From the NCBI GenBank assembly GCA_016745035.1, contig JADGDE010000004.1, positions 124,001-188,000 on the forward strand: a stretch of 64,000 nt of DNA, read 5' to 3'. Source of the DNA: Thiotrichales bacterium. GTDB lineage: Bacteria; Pseudomonadota; Gammaproteobacteria; Beggiatoales; Beggiatoaceae. A model generated the notes under the pieces. The model made no database searches, had not been told where the DNA came from, and saw only the letters and a program-made list of their open reading frames with translations. The position numbers and the translations under genes were made by a program. Of this stretch, positions 54,799-61,728 are shown in pieces (the stretch's first letter is position 1; every line of letters begins with the position of its first letter).

Positions 54799-55410
54799 TT
54801 TTTACAGCCTAGGGCAACGCCCTAGGTTTTATCGGGCATAGAAAACCAGCCCTGTAGGGGCTATATAAACAAACGTCAATATATCGCCCTTACAGGGCTA
54901 AACCCGTTATTATTCCCAGTCCTAGGGCGATGCCCTAGGCTATAGGAATTGCGCCCCTTTGGGGCTAACCTGATACAAGACTATAAAAAACCTTAGCCCC
55001 AACGGGGTGGCATTTTTACAGCCTAGGGCAACGCCCTAGGTTTTATAGGACATAGAAAACCAGCCCTGTAGGGGCGATATAAACAAACGTCAATATATCG
55101 CCCTTACAGGGCTAAACCCGTTATTATTCCCAGTCCTAGGGCGATGCCCTAGGCTATATGAATAACGCCCCTTTGGGGCTAACCCGATACAATACTATAA
55201 AAAACCTTAGCCCCAACGGGGCGGCATTTTTACAGCCTAGGGCAACACCCTAGGTTTTATAGGGCATAGAAAACCAGCCCTGTAGGGGCGAGATAAACAA
55301 ACGTCAATATGTCGCCCTTACAGGGCTAAACCCGTTATTATTCCCAGTCCTAGGGCGATGCCCTAGGCTATATGAATAATACCCCTTTGGGGCTAACCTG
55401 ATACAAGACC
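54799..55410. repeat. 2.8 tandem copies of a 214-bp palindrome-rich unit between hsdM and hsdS
   Basis: Units start at about 54807, 55021 and 55235 (period 214). Each holds GCCTAGGGCAACGCCCTAGG, GCCCTGTAGGGGC, TATCGCCCTTACAGGGC, CCTAGGGCGATGCCCTAGG and GCCCCTTTGGGGC, with AGCCCCAACGGGG closing the unit. Units differ by only a few bases. The third unit runs into the hsdS start: ACCATGCAAAACCTTA there parallels ACTATAAAAAACCTTA in the other units. No gene is encoded. Confidence 0.92.
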
Positions 55411-57174
55411 ATGCAAAACCTTATCACCGACCATTTAGACATTTGGACAAACGCCATCAAACCCAAAGCCGCCGCAGGGCGTGGCAGAGGCACGGGCAAA
55501 AAACAAGAACTGTATGGGATTAAAAAATTACGTGAATTAATTTTAGATTTGGCGGTGCGCGGCTTGCTTGTGCCACAAGACCCCAAAGACGAACCCGCCA
55601 GCGTGTTGTTGGAGAGGATTGCCAAAGAAAAAGCGCGGTTGGTGAAAGAGAAGAAAATTAAGCGGCAGAAGGTGTTACCGGAGATTGCAGAGGAGGAAAA
55701 GCCGTTTGGGTTGCCGGAGGGCTGGGGCTGGTCACGATTACGAGATATTGGACATGATCTTGGACAACAAACACCAGAAAATGATTTCACCTATATTGAT
55801 GTGGGAGCAATTAATAAAGAACTGGGGTTAATTTCTGAACCTTCTATTTTATCTTCTTCTGACGCTCCATCAAGAGCCAGAAAAAATGTAAAAAACGGAA
55901 CAGTTATTTATTCAACAGTTAGACCATATCTTTTAAATATTGCGGTTATAGAAAATGAATATAAACCAAGTCCTATTGCCAGTACAGCATTTGCTATAAT
56001 TCATCCTCTAACAGGAGTTATTGAAAGATATATTTATAGATATTTACGTTCTCCAATATTCATTAATTATGTTGAGTCTTGTCAAACAGGTATTGCGTAT
56101 CCAGCAATTAATGATAAACAATTTTTTTCTGGAATTATTCCTCTCCCCCCAACTGCCGAACAACACCGCATAGTAAAAAAAGTCGATGAACTCATGCAGC
56201 TCTGCGACCAACTAGAACAACGCAGTGAAAACCAAACCGAAGCCCATCAAACGCTGGTCAAAACCCTGCTAAACACACTGACCCAAGCCCCCGACCATGC
56301 CCATTTTCAAGCCGCATGGCAACGCATTGCCACCCATTTCGATAGCTTATTCACCACCGAACAAAGCATCGAGCAACTAAAACAAAGCATTTTACAATTG
56401 GCAGTGATGGGCAAATTAGTTCCCCAAGACCCGAAAGACGAACCCGCTAGCGAGTTATTGAAAAAAATTGCGGCAGAAAAAGCGCAGTTGCTGAAAGAGA
56501 AAAAGATTAAAAAGCAAAAGGCTTTGCCAGAGATTGGTGAGGAAGAAAAATTATTTAAATTGCCAACAGGGTGGAAATGGTGTCGCTTACAAGATGCTAT
56601 AGATGTTCGAGATGGCACACATGATTCCCCTAAACATGTGACAGGAAATAATACATACCCACTTGTTACAAGCAAAGACTTTATTAATGGGCGCATTGAT
56701 TTTAAAGGGGCTAAAAGAATTTCTCAGTTTGACTATTTAGAAATTAGTAAACGTTCTCTTGTAGAAGTTGATGATATTCTGTTTTCTATGATTGGAGGGA
56801 ATATTGGAAATCAAGTGATGGTTGAAGATAATATAAAATTTACTGTAAAAAATGTTGCATTATTTAAATATTTTTTGAAAACAGCAACTTTACCAATTTT
56901 TTTTAAAATTTATACAGAAGAATTAGCTATTAAACTCCAAGAAAAAGCTTCTGGTGGAGCACAACCTTTTATTTCTCTTGGAAACTTAAGAAAGCTTATT
57001 TTTGCAATCCCCCCCCTAACCGAACAACACCGAATAGTAAGCAAAGTCGATGAACTCCTAAGCCTCTGCGATCAACTAAAAACCCGCCTAAACGCTGCGC
57101 AAACCACCCAAATCCAACTGGCAGATGCGCTTAGCAGCCAAAGCAAAGATGAGAAGCGAACTTGTATGAATTAA
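55411..57174 (+). CDS. hsdS: Type I restriction-modification specificity subunit
   Basis: The 587-residue product has two target-recognition domains (about 105-235 and 385-525), separated by helical conserved regions. These contain a duplicated block: AVRGLLVPQDPKDEPASVLLERIAKEKARL (about 48-77) and AVMGKLVPQDPKDEPASELLKKIAAEKAQL (about 330-360), each ending in a Trp-rich GW.W.RL stretch. HsdS sets the bipartite DNA sequence recognised. The recognition domains are A/T-rich against the flanking regions, as expected for exchangeable modules. The start is at the edge of the repeat array. Confidence 0.94.
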   Translation: MQNLITDHLDIWTNAIKPKAAAGRGRGTGKKQELYGIKKLRELILDLAVRGLLVPQDPKDEPASVLLERIAKEKARLVKEKKIKRQKVLPEIAEEEKPFGLPEGWGWSRLRDIGHDLGQQTPENDFTYIDVGAINKELGLISEPSILSSSDAPSRARKNVKNGTVIYSTVRPYLLNIAVIENEYKPSPIASTAFAIIHPLTGVIERYIYRYLRSPIFINYVESCQTGIAYPAINDKQFFSGIIPLPPTAEQHRIVKKVDELMQLCDQLEQRSENQTEAHQTLVKTLLNTLTQAPDHAHFQAAWQRIATHFDSLFTTEQSIEQLKQSILQLAVMGKLVPQDPKDEPASELLKKIAAEKAQLLKEKKIKKQKALPEIGEEEKLFKLPTGWKWCRLQDAIDVRDGTHDSPKHVTGNNTYPLVTSKDFINGRIDFKGAKRISQFDYLEISKRSLVEVDDILFSMIGGNIGNQVMVEDNIKFTVKNVALFKYFLKTATLPIFFKIYTEELAIKLQEKASGGAQPFISLGNLRKLIFAIPPLTEQHRIVSKVDELLSLCDQLKTRLNAAQTTQIQLADALSSQSKDEKRTCMN

Positions 57175-57276
57175 TTAATGCAACGACCCTTTCCCTCCTT
57201 TGAAAACAAAGGAATATTCTCGTTTCCAATGTCATACCTATAATACGTTATGAGTGCTGTGCTTTGCCATGCCGAT

Positions 57277-57392
57277 AGCCCTGAAAGGGCGTAATCCATA
57301 AAGCCTAGGGCAACGCCATAGAATTAGAGAAATAATATTAACATCAATCACCTAGGGCGTTTTCCTAGGCTATATAAATGTCGCCCTGTTGA
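57277..57392. repeat. Decayed palindromic units after hsdS
   Basis: AGCCCTGAAAGGGC, GCCTAGGGCAACGCC(ATAG), CCTAGGGCGTTTTCCTAGG and TCGCCCTG are worn versions of the units found around the transposase gene and between hsdM and hsdS. They occupy the 282-bp gap between hsdS and fnr. Confidence 0.75.
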
Positions 57393-57456
57393 GGTTTTTG
57401 ATTTGAAGGGAGAAGCATATCAGAAAAAGTTGCTGAAGTTATTTTGTGCCTGTTTT

Positions 57457-58155
57457 TTAGCTGTTAGCAATTTTTTCCAGCGCGGTTATATCGTGCAAGT
57501 GTAATTGGCGCTTGTGTAGCTCTAACAGTCCTTGCTGCTGTAAATCGGCAAACAAGCGGGTAATGGTTTCTGGGTTAAGACCGATATAATTGGCGATGTC
57601 CATGCGGCGCATCCCTAAATTAAATTGCCTTGCAGAAAAGCCCCGGAGTTTAAAGCGGGTGGAGAGGTTGAGTAAGAAAATCACCAAGCGGCTTTTGGCG
57701 CTTCTTTTACCAAAAAAATGAATAAATTGATAACTGTGCGCCATTTCTTTACTCATTATCAGTAGCAATTGTTGTTGTAAAGCGGGGATTTTTTCTCCCA
57801 ACTCGGCAAAAGCTTCAAAAGAAATTTCACAAACACTGCATCTTTCCAAGGTTTTGCAATTGGAGAGGTGTTTGCCGCCAGCGATGGCATTTAGCCCTAA
57901 TAGTTCTCCGGGCAGGTGAAAGCCGGTGATTTGTTCGGCTTTTTTATCCGTGTGTAGATAACTTTGCACCGTGCCTGAGCGAATGGCGTAAATATTGGTA
58001 AATTCTTCGCCTTGCCGAAACAAATGTTCGCCCTTTTCTAACGGGCGGCGGCAAGTCATGAACTTATCTAGTTCTTTGATGTTATCTTGCGACAGCTCAC
58101 CCGCTAGGCATAGGGGCGCAAGATCACAGTTATCACAGGCGAGATGTAATGACAT
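57457..58155 (-). CDS. fnr: FNR-type oxygen-responsive regulator
   Basis: The product has about 232 residues from MSLHLACDNC; the frame stays open further upstream but that part is not FNR-like. The 4Fe-4S ligands are C7, C10, C16 and C109 (ACDNCDLAPLC; SVCEI). A cNMP-fold beta domain, dimer helix and HTH follow (RMDIANYIGLNPETITRLFADLQQQGLL). It probably activates the neighbouring nar operon and the anaerobic ubi/nrd genes when oxygen is low. It lies downstream of the DsrC-like gene on the same strand. Confidence 0.93.
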   Translation of the reverse strand: MSLHLACDNCDLAPLCLAGELSQDNIKELDKFMTCRRPLEKGEHLFRQGEEFTNIYAIRSGTVQSYLHTDKKAEQITGFHLPGELLGLNAIAGGKHLSNCKTLERCSVCEISFEAFAELGEKIPALQQQLLLIMSKEMAHSYQFIHFFGKRSAKSRLVIFLLNLSTRFKLRGFSARQFNLGMRRMDIANYIGLNPETITRLFADLQQQGLLELHKRQLHLHDITALEKIANS

Positions 58156-58207
58156 AATTTCACTTGATTGGCTTGGTGTAACACCTGCCTCAAGGCAGGC
58201 TTTGGAT

Positions 58208-58573
58208 TTAGTGCTCGCCTTTGGTACGACGAATCCCCGCAAAACGGTTGCCTTGTTTTTGCGGTCCACCCATCGGAAATAAATCGTGGAGGTGGTGGTT
58301 ATTTCCGCGTTCTTTGCCCCAGACTTTGGCAAAGTGTTTAATCATTTTGCGCACTTCCATTTGTACGCGGTGTTCTTCATAGTGGTTACGTAATAAGTAA
58401 ATCACATCCCAATGTTCATCTGTCAGTTCGACATTTTCTTTTGCTGCTTGCGCCCGCGCAAATCCCTCTGACCATTCATCCATGTTTTGGATGTAGCCTT
58501 CTTGATCGGTGGCAATGTCTTTGCCGTCAACTTGAACATGTTTTATTTGAGTTGCATAGGGGTTAGTTGTCAT
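58208..58573 (-). CDS. DsrC/TusE-like protein lacking the C-terminal cysteines
   Basis: The 121-residue product has the DsrC/TusE fold signature: DGKDIATDQEGYIQNMDEWSEGFARAQAAKENVELTDEHWDVI and LLRNHYEEHRVQMEVRKMIKHFAKVWG. True DsrC/TusE proteins end in a flexible arm with a sulfur-carrying Cys. This tail reads GGPQKQGNRFAGIRRTKGEH with no Cys at all. It is probably a regulatory or structural paralogue of the RspA type. It lies between the nar genes and fnr. Confidence 0.85.
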   Translation of the reverse strand: MTTNPYATQIKHVQVDGKDIATDQEGYIQNMDEWSEGFARAQAAKENVELTDEHWDVIYLLRNHYEEHRVQMEVRKMIKHFAKVWGKERGNNHHLHDLFPMGGPQKQGNRFAGIRRTKGEH

Positions 58574-58608
58574 AGACCATTCTCCTGTAAAACTTCAAAG
58601 GGAAGAGA

Positions 58609-58781
58609 AAATAAGACCAAAATATGGGAATTCAATAACACCAATAAGTTAGCGAGTATTTTGAGTCCTATTCAGCGTTGCAATAGGGTTGCACAGTTAC
58701 GGCTATGCGACCTTGCCTAGCACTCAAAATCCTAAGCTTGGATTATCACTTTTATTAAATCCCCATATTTTGGTCTTATTT
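58609..58781. mobile_element. 173-bp MITE with perfect 20-bp terminal inverted repeats
   Basis: The left end AAATAAGACCAAAATATGGG (58609-58628) is exactly complementary to the right end CCCATATTTTGGTCTTATTT (58762-58781). A second nested pair, ATTTTGAGT and ACTCAAAAT, lies inside. No gene fits. It sits 36 bases upstream of the DsrC-like start and so forms or interrupts its promoter. Confidence 0.88.
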
Positions 58782-58788
58782 CCTTGTT

Positions 58789-58907
58789 AGTTGTTGATGT
58801 AACGCAAAGGCTCTTTTTTTACCTCGAAAGGCAAAAAAATCGCCAGTGCTTCACGGCTAAATACGACTAGGCTGGTGTAAAACCAGCCTTGGGACGTAAC
58901 AGCCGTT
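58789..58907. repeat. TAACTGATGTTACGCA-family miniature repeat, copy H
   Basis: AGTTGTTGATGTAACGCAAAGGCTC ... CGCCAGTGCTTCACGGCTAAATACGACTAGGCTGGTG ... GGGACGTAACAGCCGTTATTT. It is about 119 bp with diverged ends and ends 3 bases before the narI stop codon. Confidence 0.75.
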
Positions 58908-58909
58908 AT

Positions 58910-59605
58910 TTAATTAACTTTGACCTTTTTTACTCGAACAATTTGATAAGCACGACCGAGGTAGCCAATAGGCACACTCCAAACGTGAACCAAACGGGTA
59001 AAGGGAAAGACCAAAAATACCGTCATACCAAAGAAGATGTGCAGCTTGAAGATGGGATCTACATTGGCTAACAAACTGGCATCAACTGATAAGGTTGCCA
59101 CACTTTGTACCCAGCTTGCCAGTGCTAACATGACCGAGGGGTCGTTGTTGTTGGCATGACCGATAGAGTAAATGGTGGTAATAAGACCGAGTGTCACCGT
59201 TATCAATAACCAGATAATAATAAAATTATCCCGGGTTCGGCTCACTGCCATAACCCGTTCATTGGTCATGCGACGAATCACCAGTGATAGCGCACCGATA
59301 AAGCAAAAACCACCGAAGACCAGTCCGGCAATAATGGCTATCCATTGATGAGTCATGTCAGAGACTCCCATGGCTAAGAACCAGCTATGCGGAGTCAAAA
59401 GCCCGACTAAGTGACCAAAGAAAATGGCAATAATCCCCACATGGAATAGGTTGCTCGCCATTCTCATGCCTTGATTACTGAGTAATTGGCTCGAGTCGGC
59501 TTTCCAAGTGTATTGTTCCCGATCAAAGCGCATCCAGTTTCCTAATAGGAATACTGTGCCTGCGATATAGGGGTAAACCCCAAAAGCAAAATCATGTAAT
59601 GTCAT
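58910..59605 (-). CDS. narI: Respiratory nitrate reductase gamma subunit (cytochrome b)
   Basis: The 231-residue product has five membrane helices. It carries the two b-type hemes and takes electrons from quinol for NarGH. His residues in the helix near FHVGIIAIFFGHLVG and in LHIFFGMTVFLVFPFTRLVHVWS are the expected heme ligands. The N-terminal FGVYPYIAGTVFLLGNWMRFDREQYTWKADSSQ is typical. It is the last gene of narGHJI. Confidence 0.96.
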   Translation of the reverse strand: MTLHDFAFGVYPYIAGTVFLLGNWMRFDREQYTWKADSSQLLSNQGMRMASNLFHVGIIAIFFGHLVGLLTPHSWFLAMGVSDMTHQWIAIIAGLVFGGFCFIGALSLVIRRMTNERVMAVSRTRDNFIIIWLLITVTLGLITTIYSIGHANNNDPSVMLALASWVQSVATLSVDASLLANVDPIFKLHIFFGMTVFLVFPFTRLVHVWSVPIGYLGRAYQIVRVKKVKVN

Positions 59606-59618
59606 TGTATACTCCGCG

Positions 59619-60134
59619 TTAGGCTGCTTTGAGCAATTGTCCCCGCTGTTCGACTAAACGAATCAGCTTGGCATAAGGACTTTCGGATTTTTCAAGATTC
59701 TCTGCCAAAATGGCGAGGATTTTGCCCACATCGGCAAGGAAGAAACGACTTTCGTCAACTTCCAGCGTCGAGACATATTCCAGTAATAAAGGCAGATAAT
59801 CTGGGATTTCACCCTCTTTAAGTTCAAGGCCATTGGCTTTGAAGTGTTCGGCTAAATCAATCAAAGCCGGCCCTCTATCACGACTGTCACCATGAATATG
59901 GTGGGTCATGTGCAGGTCGTGCTCAGGTTGCATATCAAAGGTTTGCACATAGATTTGCTGTATTTCAGTCAAACTATGGGTTTGCAGCCAATAGATAAAA
60001 GCGCTGATTTCTTCGCTCTCGTGCTGATGTATAGCAGTATCTGCTTTGATCAATTGCACTATCTCATCTAAATGCGCTAGCAAGTCCGGGCTTGGGTAGT
60101 CCAGCAATCGGGCTAATATGTTGTAAAGTCTCAT
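59619..60134 (-). CDS. narJ: Nitrate reductase assembly chaperone NarJ
   Basis: The 171-residue, all-helical cytoplasmic chaperone loads the molybdenum cofactor into NarG. Motifs are RLLDYPSPDLLAHLDEI and QTFDMQPEHDLHMTHHIHGDSRDRGPALIDLAEHFKANGLE, with LPDYLPLLLEYVS-type sequence after. It is shorter than E. coli NarJ (about 236), lacking the C-terminal extension; short forms are common elsewhere. It lies 10 bases from narH and 13 bases from narI. Confidence 0.94.
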   Translation of the reverse strand: MRLYNILARLLDYPSPDLLAHLDEIVQLIKADTAIHQHESEEISAFIYWLQTHSLTEIQQIYVQTFDMQPEHDLHMTHHIHGDSRDRGPALIDLAEHFKANGLELKEGEIPDYLPLLLEYVSTLEVDESRFFLADVGKILAILAENLEKSESPYAKLIRLVEQRGQLLKAA

Positions 60135-60144
60135 TGTTAGCTCC

Positions 60145-61710
60145 TTATTTAGATTTTAGGCTTTTGGGTGGTGCAACAATCGCCATCGGGGTGACGGTTT
60201 TTTTCCGTGGTGCGGGGAACAGGGTCATGCCTGCGCCTCCCTCATCGTCGTGAGGGCTGATATTGCCAGCGGAGAAACCATTTTGACCTTGGAAGCCGTA
60301 AGGATCTTCTTGGCGTAGCTCTTCGTGTGAAGTCGGAATTACAAAGCGATCTTCATAGTTGGCAATGCCAAGATAGCGGTACATTTCCTCGGCTTGTTCA
60401 ATGCTTAAACCCGCACTGTCTAAGGATGCTTTACCATCTTTGCCTTCAACGGATTTCATGCGTTGGTGGCTGCGCATGGCGAGCATTTTTCGCAGTGCAT
60501 CGGTGACCGGTTTTTCATCACCTGCGGTGAGTAAGTTAGCAAGGAACTTGGTTGGGAAGCGCAACGCATCTGCTGTTGGAATCACGCCATCGGCTTCGGT
60601 GGGCAAGTTGCCTTGGTCTAATTGACCTTGAATCGGTGACAGCGGTGGTACATACCACATCATCGGCAGGGTGCGGTACTCTGGATGGATAGGGAAAGCA
60701 ATTTTCCATTCTTTCACCATTTTGTACACGGGCGATTCTTGTGCCGAGTCGATCCATGTTTGTGGTACCCCATCTGCCAGCGCTTGTTTAATCACTTCTG
60801 GGTCGTTGGGATCTAAGAACATGTCTAAGTGTTCTTGATACAAGTCGGTATTTTCTGAAGTGGCAGCAGCATCGCTGATTTTATCGGCATCATAGAGAAT
60901 CACACCGACATAACGAATCCGTCCCACGCAAGATTCAGCACAAGCCATTGGCATCCCTGATTCTATCCGTGGATAGCAAAGGATACATTTTTCTGATTTG
61001 CCTGATTCCCAGTTGTAGTAGATTTTTTTGTAGGGGCAAGCGCTGACGCACATACGCCAACCACGGCATTTGTCTTGGTCAATCAGTACCACGCCATCTT
61101 CATCACGTTTGTACATCGCCCCAGAGGGGCAACTGGCAACACATGCGGGGTTAAGGCAGTGGTTACATAAACGCGGTAAATACATGTGGAAAGTATTTTC
61201 AAACTCGGAGTACATTTGTTTTTGAATGCCCTCAAAGTTTTTATCTTTGGAGCGTTTTTCAAATTCGCCCGCCAGATCATCTTCCCAGTTGGGTCCCCAG
61301 TTGATTTTCTCCATTTGCTTACCTGTGATTTGTGACACAGGTCGCGCTGTAGGAGCCGCCTCTGATAAGGGCTTGTTTTGCAACTTGGGATAGTCGTAAT
61401 CAAATGGCTCGTAGTAGTCATCGATCTCTGGCATGTCAGGGTTAGCAAAGATATTCAGTAGCTTGCTGGTACGACCACCCGCTTTAAGCTCCAATTTACC
61501 TTTTTTCGCCTCCCAGCCGCCGTTCCATTTGTCTTGGTCTTCCCAATTTTTAGGGAAACCCACGCCAGGCTTGGATTCAACGTTGTTGAACCAAGCGTAT
61601 TCGACCCCTTTACGGTTGGTCCAAATGTTTTTACAGGTCACTGAACAGGTATGACAACCAATACACTTGTCAAGGTTCAATACCATTGCGATTTGCGCAC
61701 GTATTTTCAT
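60145..61710 (-). CDS. narH: Respiratory nitrate reductase beta subunit (Fe-S)
   Basis: The 521-residue product carries the four cysteine clusters that bind one 3Fe-4S and three 4Fe-4S centres: CIGCHTCSVTCKNIW near the N-terminus, CNHCLNPACVASCPSGA, CRGWRMCVSACPYKKIYYN (with Trp in place of one Cys, as in NarH) and CILCYPRIESGMPMACAESC. It passes electrons from NarI to NarG. AGGAG precedes the ATG. It lies 18 bases after narG. Confidence 0.97.
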   Translation of the reverse strand: MKIRAQIAMVLNLDKCIGCHTCSVTCKNIWTNRKGVEYAWFNNVESKPGVGFPKNWEDQDKWNGGWEAKKGKLELKAGGRTSKLLNIFANPDMPEIDDYYEPFDYDYPKLQNKPLSEAAPTARPVSQITGKQMEKINWGPNWEDDLAGEFEKRSKDKNFEGIQKQMYSEFENTFHMYLPRLCNHCLNPACVASCPSGAMYKRDEDGVVLIDQDKCRGWRMCVSACPYKKIYYNWESGKSEKCILCYPRIESGMPMACAESCVGRIRYVGVILYDADKISDAAATSENTDLYQEHLDMFLDPNDPEVIKQALADGVPQTWIDSAQESPVYKMVKEWKIAFPIHPEYRTLPMMWYVPPLSPIQGQLDQGNLPTEADGVIPTADALRFPTKFLANLLTAGDEKPVTDALRKMLAMRSHQRMKSVEGKDGKASLDSAGLSIEQAEEMYRYLGIANYEDRFVIPTSHEELRQEDPYGFQGQNGFSAGNISPHDDEGGAGMTLFPAPRKKTVTPMAIVAPPKSLKSK

Positions 61711-61728
61711 ATTTGTATTCTCCTGTCC

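Noticed and set aside
54799..55410. Possible CRISPR array because of regularly spaced repeats
   Set aside because: The period is 214 bp, the whole unit is conserved rather than alternating repeat and unique spacer, and no cas genes are present.
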